Assembly: GCA_024233835.1 (NCBI GenBank)
Contig: JACKPC010000004.1
Span: forward strand, 439,888-503,887
Reading direction: 5' to 3'
Length of the DNA: 64,000 nucleotides
Source: Leptospiraceae bacterium
GTDB lineage: Bacteria > Spirochaetota > Leptospiria > Leptospirales > Leptospiraceae
Shown: piece after piece, positions 23,869-32,373 of the stretch
Numbering within the stretch: the stretch's first letter is position 1
How the letters are laid out: every line of letters begins with the position of its first letter
Program-made: the position numbers and the translations under genes
The notes under the pieces: model-generated
Databases searched by the model: none
The model's input: only the letters and a program-made list of their open reading frames with translations
What the model was told of the DNA's origin: nothing

Positions 23869-24345
23869 CTAAGGATTAGGGATTGCTTGTCTATGTATAG
23901 TGTCAAGTTTTTCAGCTAATCCTATAAGAAGTCCTTCTGTTCCACGAATGTAGCAAAGCCGATAAATGTTTTCGTAGTTGACTACCTCTCCAAGTACTTC
24001 GGCACCATGTTTCATAAGTCTGAGCAGCAATTCGTCAAGATTATCAACTCTAAACATAATACGAAGATACCCAAGCGAATTTACTGGAGCGGTCCTATGG
24101 TCAGCTACAGTTTTAGGAATGAGAAACTGCGAAAGTTCAAGTCGGCTGTGTCCATCTGGAGTAACCATCATAGCAATCTCTACTGACTGATTCCCAAGTC
24201 CTGTTACACGCCCTGCCCATTCGCCTTCAACCATCATTCGTCCTTCAAGTTTTAGCCCGATTTCTGAGAAAAAGGAGATTGCTTTGTCGATAGACTCCAC
24301 AACGATGCCAACGTTGTTCATTTCTATTAATTTACTTTTTGTCAT
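23869..24345 (-). CDS. VOC-superfamily (glyoxalase/bleomycin-resistance-like) protein
   Basis: About 158 residues from ATG 24345, which has a good GAAGGG ribosome site 9 bp upstream. An in-frame ATG at 24381 would add 12 residues but has a weak site. Two beta-alpha-beta-beta-beta modules: EMNNVGIVVESIDKAISFFS, then LEGRM and HSRLELSQFL in the first half; GYLRIMFRVDNLDELLLRLM, LGEVVNYENIYRLCYIRGTE in the second. The VOC fold holds metal-dependent lyases, dioxygenases and resistance proteins. The specific substrate is not predictable. It is a single-gene unit. Confidence 0.82.
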   Translation of the reverse strand: MTKSKLIEMNNVGIVVESIDKAISFFSEIGLKLEGRMMVEGEWAGRVTGLGNQSVEIAMMVTPDGHSRLELSQFLIPKTVADHRTAPVNSLGYLRIMFRVDNLDELLLRLMKHGAEVLGEVVNYENIYRLCYIRGTEGLLIGLAEKLDTIHRQAIPNP

Positions 24346-24523
24346 ATCTTTTCCCTTCACATGCTTGATTTTTTTGTCCATAATATTATCTTTAAAAAAT
24401 TAAATTTATTTTCAAATTGCGTATAACGTCCATAATATAAGTAAAGTTGCACAGAATCATCCCTGGTACAATTCCATTTTTCCATTATAAAATTGGAGAA
24501 ATAAAAAAATAGCACTATAGAGC

Positions 24524-25018
24524 TTATTTTGATAAGTAGTGTATCTTAAATAATACGGTTCCGCAGGGATCGGACATTTCGAGTTTGTATTCATCTTCTT
24601 TTATATAACCATATTCATCTTCAACAAAAGGTGCTTCTCCTGTCATTCGATTCAGTTTCAATGCAGAGTCACATCTTTTTGAGCCTCTTGTTTTAATACG
24701 TACCGCAGGTGAAAGACTTATTTGGGATACTATATTTCCCTCTTTATCATATTTCAGGTTTATATCGATTCTTTTTATGGTTCCATCCTTTCTTACATTT
24801 GTATCATATACCACATATACATCGGATGTTTTGCAATCAAAACGGAAACCGGAATGACCATCATTATAAGTTTTTGTTACAAGTGCTTTTTTGCAGGCAT
24901 AGAGTATTTTCGTATTATGGCTTATTTTGATATTAACATCCGGGTGTTTATACGAATAATCGCAGCCCGAACTAAGACTTAGTAAAAGTAGAAGAAAGAA
25001 AATCCTGATTATATACAT
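24524..25018 (-). CDS. Putative small lipoprotein
   Basis: A 164-residue protein with a strong lipoprotein signal (hydrophobic FFLLLLLSLSSGC, lipobox LSSGC, Cys at 19). The mature part is beta-rich with paired cysteines (ILYACKKALV, FRFDCKTSDVYVVYD; KRCDSALK, SDPCGTVLFKIHY). No known domain was recognised. The single-gene unit is divergent from the SH3-like gene at 25185. The location is probably the periplasmic face of a membrane. Confidence 0.75.
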   Translation of the reverse strand: MYIIRIFFLLLLLSLSSGCDYSYKHPDVNIKISHNTKILYACKKALVTKTYNDGHSGFRFDCKTSDVYVVYDTNVRKDGTIKRIDINLKYDKEGNIVSQISLSPAVRIKTRGSKRCDSALKLNRMTGEAPFVEDEYGYIKEDEYKLEMSDPCGTVLFKIHYLSK

Positions 25019-25184
25019 ATTCTAATTTGAAGAGCAGGATGGCTTTTTGGCAAACCTTTTTGTGAGTGATAAAAATCCGGAGTTTTTTTATCGCAGACTC
25101 TTCCAGCAACCGGAAAAATGAGGGCTTGTACTAATTGTAAATTATTCGTTTGACAGTATTCGAAAAATAATTCTCTTTTGCAAA

Positions 25185-25868
25185 ATGAGACTTTTCCTGA
25201 TACTTTTATTCCTGATTCCAGCCTCTTTCTTATTGGCAGAAACCTCTTCCCTGAAAGCTGATTTAAATGGGGATGCAAAACCGGATGTGGTAGAGATCTT
25301 TCAAAAAGCTGAGCAATCTTTCTTAAAAATAAACCAGACAGAAATTTTGCTAAAACAGGGTTCTGAATCTATAGAAATTATTGATATTCAAAAAAAAGAC
25401 AAAAGAAAAGAAGTGAAAGTCCATGTCGGGGAAGGACTGGATAATGATCCCTATGAAATTTATAGTTATGATGGAAAAAACATTTATCAAATAGGAACCA
25501 TTTTTTCTCCCCAATACTCCGGTAATGGGATCCTATATTCGAATGAATGGATGGGCTTCTGGTCAAAGAAAGTTAAATATACCCTGAATCCGGATAAGAA
25601 AACTCTAATGCAGGCTCCACAGGAATTATTTTCTGTAAATGTTAAGGCAAGGATAAAAGAGAGTTTCCCTATCTATCAAAAGCAAAATTCGAAAACAAGA
25701 ATAGCTTATCTTCGCAAAGGAAGTCAGATAGAAATTTTTGCAGCCTATACGGATGGCCTAAAAGAAGAAAATTATCTTTACCTCATTCGTTCTTCTGAAG
25801 GTCTCATTGGCTGGATTGAAGCAAAGGATATTCGGGATAAAATGGAGGATATTCCCTGGGCAGGCTAG
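25185..25868 (+). CDS. Exported protein with C-terminal SH3-like domain
   Basis: A 227-residue protein with a signal peptide (LFLILLFLIPASFLLAE, cleavage ~18). The N-terminal half has an EF-hand-like calcium loop (LKADLNGDAKPDVVEIF), as in VCBS/FG-GAP modules, followed by beta strands. The C-terminal ~70 residues (VKARIKESFPIYQKQNSKTR, LRKGSQIEIFAAYTD, EGLIGWIEAKDI) form a bacterial SH3 domain of the kind that binds cell wall peptides. It probably acts in the periplasm. No partner gene is adjacent. The function is unknown. Confidence 0.75.
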   Translation: MRLFLILLFLIPASFLLAETSSLKADLNGDAKPDVVEIFQKAEQSFLKINQTEILLKQGSESIEIIDIQKKDKRKEVKVHVGEGLDNDPYEIYSYDGKNIYQIGTIFSPQYSGNGILYSNEWMGFWSKKVKYTLNPDKKTLMQAPQELFSVNVKARIKESFPIYQKQNSKTRIAYLRKGSQIEIFAAYTDGLKEENYLYLIRSSEGLIGWIEAKDIRDKMEDIPWAG

Positions 25869-26044
25869 GAATAAATGGTATACCCTAAAAAAAGCCATGA
25901 GATTTGAAACCAATGCTTCTTTTCCTTCCCAAAAAACATTAAGGCTACTCTGTCATAAAAAATTTGTCTTGAAATTAATTTGAATGTACATAAATTGTAT
26001 TCGTATTTTTTACTAACTGCGTTCGATAATAATAAACTTTTAAT

Positions 26045-26073
26045 TTGACAACGCGTTCATTTTTCCATATACT
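26045..26073 (+). promoter_or_regulatory. Sigma-70 promoter of the FadL-like gene
   Basis: TTGACA (26045-26050), a 17-bp spacer and TATACT (26068-26073). It lies 55 bp before the start codon at 26129. Confidence 0.75.
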
Positions 26074-26128
26074 AATAAAATCGGTAATTATAGGGACCGG
26101 GCAATTTTAATAAGAAAAGGATTAAAAA

Positions 26129-27610
26129 ATGAAAAGACAGGGAACCGCATTAGCAGGTATCATTTTTCTTTTATTCTACAGCAATCTTCAGGCTGGAAAT
26201 TACAGTGATGTTTATGGAGCCCATGCGAGAGCAAATGGAATGGGAAATGCAGTATCTTCTTTTGTAGACGATTCTTCAGCGGTCAATTATAATGTTGCCG
26301 GCCTGGGAAGAGTTTCGAGGGGAGAACTCTTAAAAGCGATTATTGAAACCAAAACTGCGAGTCCGAATCCGGAACCTGCACCGGAAGGAGCAAGTGAACC
26401 CTCTCCGGAAACAGGTGCTACTCCTGTGGAAACGGATGCAGGTATTGTAGAAAATTTTAAAAGTGATTTTAAGAATTTTCATAAAGGAGCTTTTACCTTC
26501 GTTCCCTCACTTCGTCCGACAAAACCCTTACATGAGCTTCATTTTATGGCAAATTACGCCAAACCGAGGATGACAACCAGTGCTCCTTATAACCAGGACC
26601 TGGCGAAAACAGCAGATGATTATGCTTCCATTAGTCTGGCTATAAACCTGAATTCGATTTATAATATCAAGCGAAACATACGCTTTGGTCTGAGTATCCA
26701 GGCTCCTCTTTCCGGGAATTTGATGGTCATCAATGATTTAAACCCAACTGTACACCGTTACCTGCAATACGGGATGACAAATCAAAAACCCACTATTATG
26801 GGAGGTCTTGGGATCGAGCTATGGAAAGACAGGTTATTCGCCGGAGTTGGTTTTAATGCCCTCGCCAAGGGAAGCGGTGCCATGCTCTTAAAAGATGTTC
26901 CGATTTCTCCGGATACAGTTACTCCGGATCAACAGGCGGTTATTGAAATCAAGCCTCTGGTGACGCCAACATACGGATTGCAGTTCTCCTATGGAAAGTT
27001 AAATTTAGGTGTAGCCTATCGCCGGGAAGTGGCAATGGCAGTTGATAGGCTCAGTGCCCGTGCACAAACTACGATTTTATCTATTCAATTAGATATGGAT
27101 GTAGCCCTGCTTCAATTTTTTTCGCCCAGGATGTGGACTTATGGAATTGCATACAAGGCCAGCGACAGACTCCTATTATCCTTTGACCTCAATCGTGAGC
27201 TCTGGAGTGGTTATAGACTTTCGAGGGCAAAATCTACTTATTCGGAAACTCTATATTTAAATGATACAACCAATTACCGGGCCGGTGTTGAATACGGTCT
27301 TTTAAAAAGTTTAAAACTCAGGATGGGTTATACAAAACGTCCTACACCCGTTCCGGATAGTCCCGGGAGAAATAACTGGATGGATTTTGACCGCCTGATT
27401 GCCACAGGTGGATTATCTTATTTTTTATTTCCATCTGAAAGCGGAATTTTGTCAAATCTTGTAAACCCTGTTGTATTCGATCTGGTTGTGGAATACCAAA
27501 AAATGCACGGGAGGCATGTTTATAAGTATGAAGCAACGGATAAAAACCCTAACTACTCCTCCGGAGGGAATGCCTGGCATTTTGGTGCTTCGGTTTCAAT
27601 GTTTTATTGA
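26129..27610 (+). CDS. OmpP1/FadL/TodX-family outer-membrane transport protein
   Basis: A 493-residue protein with a signal peptide (cleaved after LQA, ~22). The start of the mature protein, NYSDVYGAHARANGMGNAVS followed by DDSSAVNYNVAGL, is the FadL-family hatch/N-terminal signature. A Pro/Glu-rich loop (NPEPAPEGASEPSPETGA) is inserted near residue 90. The rest is a beta barrel (GLGIELWKDRLFAGVGFNAL, YGLQFSYGKLNLGVAYRRE) ending FGASVSMFY with a terminal aromatic residue, as outer-membrane proteins need for assembly. The family moves long-chain fatty acids or hydrophobic compounds across the outer membrane. It has its own strong promoter. Confidence 0.9.
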   Translation: MKRQGTALAGIIFLLFYSNLQAGNYSDVYGAHARANGMGNAVSSFVDDSSAVNYNVAGLGRVSRGELLKAIIETKTASPNPEPAPEGASEPSPETGATPVETDAGIVENFKSDFKNFHKGAFTFVPSLRPTKPLHELHFMANYAKPRMTTSAPYNQDLAKTADDYASISLAINLNSIYNIKRNIRFGLSIQAPLSGNLMVINDLNPTVHRYLQYGMTNQKPTIMGGLGIELWKDRLFAGVGFNALAKGSGAMLLKDVPISPDTVTPDQQAVIEIKPLVTPTYGLQFSYGKLNLGVAYRREVAMAVDRLSARAQTTILSIQLDMDVALLQFFSPRMWTYGIAYKASDRLLLSFDLNRELWSGYRLSRAKSTYSETLYLNDTTNYRAGVEYGLLKSLKLRMGYTKRPTPVPDSPGRNNWMDFDRLIATGGLSYFLFPSESGILSNLVNPVVFDLVVEYQKMHGRHVYKYEATDKNPNYSSGGNAWHFGASVSMFY

Positions 27611-27634
27611 CAGAAAAGATTTTTCAGGTAAAAT
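27607..27634 (+). promoter_or_regulatory. Promoter candidate before the first SH3 gene
   Basis: TTGACA (27607-27612, overlapping the FadL stop codon), a 16-bp spacer and TAAAAT (27629-27634). It is about 110 bp before the start of the SH3 gene at 27744. Confidence 0.45.
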
Positions 27635-27743
27635 GGGGTAGTATTACAGAGAATAATACTATCTATATACGTAACTTTTATAGGATCTGTATAGTCAGAT
27701 AGTTTATACAGGTATATGATAGAAATTACCAAAGGAGTTGATG

Positions 27744-28226
27744 ATGAAAAAAGGATTCGTGGTGCTACTGTGCGTATTCATTTTTACCGGGCCTCTTTTT
27801 TCCCGAGAAAGTGTGTATGTTACCAGTCCGGCCGCAAAAATAATGACTGCTCCCAAGATTTCCGGAAAGGGTACACCGGTAACAAAGGGAACTAAATTGG
27901 ATGTTCTGGCCAAAGAGGGTTTGTTTTATAAAGTAAATTTTGAAGGACAGACCGGTTATATACCCTCTATGTTTGTTTCCCAAAATGCTCCTGCCAAGAA
28001 AAAAATAGACCTTGCCGGGCTCAAGGACAAGAATGCTGATAACCCGAGAAGAAGAGCTTCTTCTTACGCTGAAACGGCTTCTGCCAGAGGTCTAACTGCA
28101 TCTGAAAAAATTCGAGCTCGTGGCGATGCAAATGATTACGATTATGATTCGGTCAAGTGGATGGAAGAGCAATCCAGTAAAATTGAAGAAAGTGAAACAG
28201 AGCTATTTACGCAAAATATTCAATAA
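27744..28226 (+). CDS. Exported SH3-domain protein, paralogue 1
   Basis: About 160 residues. AAAGGAG at 27731-27737 favours ATG 27744 (6-bp spacing) over the TTG/ATG codons just upstream. A signal peptide (GFVVLLCVFIFTGPLFS) is followed by an SH3b domain: ESVYVTSPAAKIMTAPKISG, GTKLDVLAKEGLFYKVNFEG, QTGYIPSMFVS. The tail RRRASSYAETASARGLTASE to YDYDSVKWMEEQSSKIEESE is a conserved segment shared with the next gene. It is probably periplasmic and may bind peptidoglycan. It has a close paralogue 216 bp downstream. Confidence 0.82.
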   Translation: MKKGFVVLLCVFIFTGPLFSRESVYVTSPAAKIMTAPKISGKGTPVTKGTKLDVLAKEGLFYKVNFEGQTGYIPSMFVSQNAPAKKKIDLAGLKDKNADNPRRRASSYAETASARGLTASEKIRARGDANDYDYDSVKWMEEQSSKIEESETELFTQNIQ

Positions 28227-28317
28227 ATTTTATAGTGAGTAAAAGATTGAACCGGATGCTTTCTTTTACTCTCCTCTTTTTATTATAAGCTATATTCCTG
28301 GTTCTTACATTGTTTTA

Positions 28318-28345
28318 TTGACAATAATAAAAAAACTGGAATAAT
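28318..28345 (+). promoter_or_regulatory. Promoter candidate before the second SH3 gene
   Basis: TTGACA (28318-28323), a 16-bp spacer and AATAAT (28340-28345). It lies in the 215-bp gap between the two SH3 paralogues, so the second gene can be expressed separately. Confidence 0.45.
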
Positions 28346-28441
28346 AGAAATAAACAGGGAGTTGGAATGTAATATATAATTGTAACTTTTTTTTCAATTA
28401 AGAAGTCACAATATATGAGTAGATTAGAAGGAGTTTTAATC

Positions 28442-28924
28442 ATGAAAAGAGTTTTAGTGGTAGTGTTTGCTATCTTATTTGTAGGTTCATTGTATGCCCG
28501 TGAGAGTGTTTATGTAATTAGCCCTTCCGCCAAGTTAATGGCTGAACCTAAAATCGCGGGTGCCGGTACTTCTCTGGAAAGAGGAGCAAAATTATCAGTT
28601 CTGGCAAAAGAAGGCATGTTTTATAAAGTCAGTCACAACGGAAAAACAGGCTATGTAGCGAAAGTGTTTACATCCAGTCAGGCACCTGCCAAAGAAAAAG
28701 CGAGTGTAAATGTTGCTGATTCCGGCTCTCAAACTCCGAGTGCCAGAAAAAGAGCTTCCGGCTTTAGTGAAACGGCTTCTGCGAGGGGTTTAACCGCTAC
28801 TGAAGAAGCAAGAATTCATGGCTCGGCTAAGGATTATGATTTCATGTCTGTAAACTGGCTTGACGAACAATCAGATAAAATTAATTCAAGCGATACAAAC
28901 GAATTTACCAGAACTATAAAATAA
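28442..28924 (+). CDS. Exported SH3-domain protein, paralogue 2
   Basis: About 160 residues from ATG 28442, which has an AGAAGGAG ribosome site; a more upstream ATG at 28415 has none. Signal peptide, then SH3b domain ESVYVISPSAKLMAEPKIAG, GAKLSVLAKEGMFYKVSHNG, KTGYVAKVFTS, and the same tail motif (RKRASGFSETASARGLTATE, YDFMSVNWLDEQSDKI). It is about 50-60% identical to paralogue 1 by eye. It is followed 13 bp later by an M48 protease lipoprotein gene, so these two are co-transcribed. Confidence 0.82.
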   Translation: MKRVLVVVFAILFVGSLYARESVYVISPSAKLMAEPKIAGAGTSLERGAKLSVLAKEGMFYKVSHNGKTGYVAKVFTSSQAPAKEKASVNVADSGSQTPSARKRASGFSETASARGLTATEEARIHGSAKDYDFMSVNWLDEQSDKINSSDTNEFTRTIK

Positions 28925-28937
28925 AAAGAGTGTAAAC

Positions 28938-29768
28938 TTGAGAAAATTTAAATTTATTTTACTGGCAGTAGTTCTTTTCACAGGTTTTAGTTTCTGTTCT
29001 TCTTCCGAGGAAAAGGAAGGTTCTCCTGATGAGGCCGTTGTAACCGACGAATTAAAACAGGAAGTGAAAATTGGAAAAGCACTGGCTGCCCGCCTTGTAA
29101 AGAAATATGGAATTGTTAAGAATGAAGGTGTTACCCGCTATCTTAACTTAATGGCCAATAGCCTGGGATCCGTTTCCCAAAGACCTAACCTGAAAATGCG
29201 TGTGGGAATCCTCGATACCGATGAAGTAAATGCCTTTGCCTGTGGAGGAGGATACGTCCTCGTTACAAAAGGAACTTTAAAAAGGATGAAAAACGAAGCT
29301 GAGTTGGCTTTTGTAATGGCACACGAGATGGCGCACATGGTACTCGGTCACTCAGTTAAAGTAAAAAAACAGGGTGGCTTTGTAGAATTCATTGCCAACT
29401 TCCTCGGTGGTGGTGGTGCCCTTATGAATATGGCTATAGAACAGGCTTCTGCAGAAATGGAAAAACAGCTTCTGGAAACCGGTCGTTCTAAAGAATACGA
29501 ATTAGCCGCGGACAGGGATGGACTCATTTTAGCTTCCATTTCTATGACTTATGACTATTCAGCAGGAATTGAATACATTAAACGTTCCGGAGCAGCAGCC
29601 TCAAAAGAAGATGAACTGAGAAATAAAACTCACCCTCCCTATTCAGAAAGGGTGGCTCAAATGGAAGGACTCGTGAAAGAACAGGGCCTACCTAAAAGTG
29701 GGAAGTTCAACGATGCTCGTTTTCAAAGAGAAATGGCTACTTTATTCAGTGACTCAAGTTCCAAGTAA
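28938..29768 (+). CDS. M48-family metalloprotease lipoprotein
   Basis: A 276-residue protein starting at TTG 28938 (the only start that keeps the signal sequence; AAAAAGAG lies upstream). Lipobox FSFC at residue ~20, followed by SSSEEKEG. The catalytic zinc motif is AFVMAHEMAHMVLGHSVKVK (HExxH) and the third ligand is in KEYELAADRDGLILAS. The DEVNAFACGGGYVLVTKGTL strand is typical of BepA/LoiP-type proteases. It probably degrades misfolded outer-membrane proteins or assists their assembly from the periplasmic side of a membrane. It is co-transcribed with the SH3 protein upstream. Confidence 0.9.
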   Translation: MRKFKFILLAVVLFTGFSFCSSSEEKEGSPDEAVVTDELKQEVKIGKALAARLVKKYGIVKNEGVTRYLNLMANSLGSVSQRPNLKMRVGILDTDEVNAFACGGGYVLVTKGTLKRMKNEAELAFVMAHEMAHMVLGHSVKVKKQGGFVEFIANFLGGGGALMNMAIEQASAEMEKQLLETGRSKEYELAADRDGLILASISMTYDYSAGIEYIKRSGAAASKEDELRNKTHPPYSERVAQMEGLVKEQGLPKSGKFNDARFQREMATLFSDSSSK

Positions 29769-29818
29769 TTTTATTAGACCTTGAAACCAGGTAAGCCTTC
29801 ATTTTTTCCGGGAAGTAA

Positions 29819-29838
29819 GCGAGTCACCAACGGCTCGC
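29819..29838 (+). terminator. Hairpin after M48 gene (GCGAGTC/GGCTCGC)
   Basis: A 7-bp stem with one G-T pair and loop ACCAAC. A similar hairpin with CACC in or near the loop recurs at 40159 and 56011, so it belongs to a small family of intergenic hairpins. There is no strong T-run, so its terminator role is uncertain. Confidence 0.45.
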
Positions 29839-29920
29839 CTGCAATTTAAAGAAAACTCCTGACTTTTTGAAGGAATACTGTGTTGTCTCAAGGTCTTCTT
29901 CTAAATAAGAGGCTTGCTTT

Positions 29921-30961
29921 TTGAAAATACACAAATATGATTACATTCCAGAACCTGTTCTTATAGGAGAAAGCCTTTATAAGATAGTTCTTCCCCAGCC
30001 TTTTTATGCACCGAATAATATCTATCTTATCCTGGATAAAGAACCGGCTCTTATCGATACAGGTTTTATCCTGAGTCTCGGTCAACTCCAAAAAGCTTTA
30101 TTGAAAATCGGATTGTCTTTACGGGATATTCATCATATTTTTTATACCCACAACCACATTGACCATATCAGTGCAGCACTCAGTCTTCGCAATTATACAA
30201 AAGCGAAGCTTTACGGAATGTCGGGAATGTCTACTTTTATCGGCCATTATATTGATCACCTGCACAGGTTTCAAAGAGGAGAAATTCGTCTTTTTTATAA
30301 GGCACTCTCTTCTATGGAAGAACGAAAGAAAAAAGTGCAAAAAATTAATAATGCCTGGAAACCCTTTTACTCAGCTTATGAAAAAGATAAAAAAACAAAT
30401 CCTATTTTAAAAATGGATGTGGAACTGGTGGAAGGAGATGTCATAAACATTGGAGAGAGAGAAATTGGTTTTATCCATACACCCGGACACAATCTCTGGC
30501 ACTTAAGTCCATACATACTGGGAGAAGGGATTTATTTCACAGGAGATATTGTATTAGAAAACATTTCTTCTATATATGCAGAGATAGACGGTAATTTGAA
30601 TGAGTATCATAACTCTTTAAATAGGCTTTTAAAACTACCCATTAAAAGACTTCTTCCCGGTCATGGAGAAGAACCCAAGGATCCCAAACGTTCGATTAAG
30701 CTTCTTTCCAAAACTCTGCACATACTCGAACGAGGCGTCAGCAGGCGCTTACGTGAGGGTGGAGAATATGATCTGAACGAATTAGCCTGCCTTTCTATGG
30801 GAGAGAAGGTAAAGAATAGTCCTTATTTTGTTGTAGCTCTTGCCATTATGCACTCTATCGTTCAAAAACTTATCCAGATAGGTTCTGTTCAAATAAACGA
30901 AGTTGACCCTCCCTATGAAAAATATTTCTGGACAGGGTCAATGCAGGATTCAGGAACTTAA
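29921..30961 (+). CDS. Metallo-beta-lactamase-fold hydrolase
   Basis: A 346-residue cytosolic protein starting at TTG 29921 with AAGAGG 9 bp upstream. Metal ligands: FYTHNHIDHISAAL (HxHxDH), GFIHTPGHNLWHLS, GIYFTGDIVLENIS and LLPGHGEEPKDP. The first module has YLILDKEPALIDTGF. The family includes glyoxalase-II-like thioesterases, lactonases and flavin partner hydrolases. The C-terminal ~90 residues (RLREGGEYDLNELACLSMGE) form a winged-helix-like extension seen in LACTB2/glyoxalase-II-like proteins. The specific substrate is unknown. The end overlaps the convergent GH19-like gene by 12 bp. Confidence 0.87.
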   Translation: MKIHKYDYIPEPVLIGESLYKIVLPQPFYAPNNIYLILDKEPALIDTGFILSLGQLQKALLKIGLSLRDIHHIFYTHNHIDHISAALSLRNYTKAKLYGMSGMSTFIGHYIDHLHRFQRGEIRLFYKALSSMEERKKKVQKINNAWKPFYSAYEKDKKTNPILKMDVELVEGDVINIGEREIGFIHTPGHNLWHLSPYILGEGIYFTGDIVLENISSIYAEIDGNLNEYHNSLNRLLKLPIKRLLPGHGEEPKDPKRSIKLLSKTLHILERGVSRRLREGGEYDLNELACLSMGEKVKNSPYFVVALAIMHSIVQKLIQIGSVQINEVDPPYEKYFWTGSMQDSGT

Positions 30962-31597
30962 GACTTCAAAATAACTTTCCGAATATTGAACTATTAACTT
31001 TGCCTTGGCCGGATAACGTTCCAATTCCCTCGGATTCACTATCTTTCGAGCATTCAAGAAATCTCGTTTGGAAGCATTAATGAAGTCGGCCAGTTTTGCA
31101 CGTTTGGTATAACTTCCATCCCTCATTCCTATCACGCAAATTTTTGCTGCAATAGATGGTTCCATAGCCTTATCTGGATTCTCGACAAGGTCGACTCCCA
31201 GTTTCTGTGACCATTCGGCATAATTTGCACGACCGGTTATCTGGACATAGCCACGTCCTTTAAACCTGGCTCCATCACCGGAAGCTTCATCTCCATTCCC
31301 GATAATGTTGGCATAAGCCGCATTGGCTCTCTCATCGGAAACTTTTTCCAGCATCAGGTTACCCATATTGGATTCTCTTCTTACAGTACCCAGAACATAG
31401 GCGATTTGCCCCGGGTCCGTTACTCCATGAGCTTTACAGGCATTTAGAAGAATTTTTATATGCCCCTTGGATTCTCGAAGTTGAGACGGCATAAAACGGT
31501 CGTTATTAGATGTATGATTTTTAGAAGTAGCGTCAACCAGTCGATTCACCAGATCGTCACTAACTACTGTTATTGGTTTATATGATGGTACTGCCAT
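30950..31597 (-). CDS. GH19/lysozyme-like protein, paralogue with catalytic Glu
   Basis: A 215-residue protein from ATG 31597 (MAVPSYKP), with a CAGGGGGAAAC ribosome site; 16 extra upstream codons are in frame but unlikely. Chitinase-19/phage lysozyme signatures: QIAYVLGTVRRESNMGNLM (candidate catalytic Glu) and GDGARFKGRGYVQITGRANY. It has no signal peptide, so export would need a phage-type holin or a contractile or other secretion machine; neither is visible nearby. The paralogue lies 13 bp upstream and is co-transcribed. Family members cut peptidoglycan or chitin. Confidence 0.82.
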   Translation of the reverse strand: MAVPSYKPITVVSDDLVNRLVDATSKNHTSNNDRFMPSQLRESKGHIKILLNACKAHGVTDPGQIAYVLGTVRRESNMGNLMLEKVSDERANAAYANIIGNGDEASGDGARFKGRGYVQITGRANYAEWSQKLGVDLVENPDKAMEPSIAAKICVIGMRDGSYTKRAKLADFINASKRDFLNARKIVNPRELERYPAKAKLIVQYSESYFEVLSS

Positions 31598-31610
31598 GTT
31601 TCCCCCTGTT

Positions 31611-32258
31611 TTAAGATAGTAAAGCTTCGTAATAGGCTTCTGCAAATTTTACAATCTGTTGATTTTTTCCATTGAGACTTTTATCTTCATTACTTTCCAT
31701 CCATTTATTCGCATTAGCAAAGTCTCTTTTTGAGCCATTTATATAATCGGCAAGAGTTCCTTTTGAACCAGAAATACTTCCTTCTTTTATGCCCAATATC
31801 ATAATTTTAGCAGCAATTCGTAGCTCGGCCGCCAGTTCGGGTTTCGTGATGAAATCAAAACCCAACCTTTTACCCCATTTCTCGTAGTCCGACTTGCCAT
31901 TTAAGCGAATAAATCCTCTTCCCCTGTAACGATAGGCATCACCACTTTCTTGCTCACCATTACCTGATTTACCGGATCTATTTTTATTAGCTTCCTCTTC
32001 GGTTATGCTTTCCGTCATCTGATTTCCCAGAAGAGAGGTTCCGTGAGCGATTGCAATAAAAAAAGCTTTCTGAGCTGAATCAGTAATTCCAGCTCCTTCC
32101 ATTGTATCCAATAAAACTTCAAGGCATTGTTTGGCCCGGGATTGCTGAGAAGCATTGGTAATGTATTTCTTACTTACAGAAAATAATTTTTCAATTGGTG
32201 AATTTCCATCATCTCCATCATCATTCAAGTTGGGAATATTGGGTGTAGGTACTGCCAT
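31611..32258 (-). CDS. GH19/lysozyme-like paralogue lacking the catalytic Glu
   Basis: A 215-residue protein from ATG 32258 (MAVPTPNI), with AAGGAACA upstream. It is clearly paralogous to the next gene: GDAYRYRGRGFIRLNGKSDY, LADYINGSKRDFANANK. At the catalytic position it reads FFIAIAHGTSLLGNQM where the partner reads RRESNMGNLM, so the general-acid Glu is missing. It may bind the same polymer without cutting it, or regulate the partner. Both proteins begin MAVP, which suggests a shared N-terminal function such as a recognition tag; that is inferred. No signal peptide. Confidence 0.78.
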   Translation of the reverse strand: MAVPTPNIPNLNDDGDDGNSPIEKLFSVSKKYITNASQQSRAKQCLEVLLDTMEGAGITDSAQKAFFIAIAHGTSLLGNQMTESITEEEANKNRSGKSGNGEQESGDAYRYRGRGFIRLNGKSDYEKWGKRLGFDFITKPELAAELRIAAKIMILGIKEGSISGSKGTLADYINGSKRDFANANKWMESNEDKSLNGKNQQIVKFAEAYYEALLS

Positions 32259-32373
32259 TCCGTGTTCCTTATCTATTACTTTGCTATACAACCTCTTCTT
32301 CATGCACTATAGTACGAAAAAGGATATAATTAGGTAAATAATCATACAGGCAAAAATTTTTCAATATTATTCT

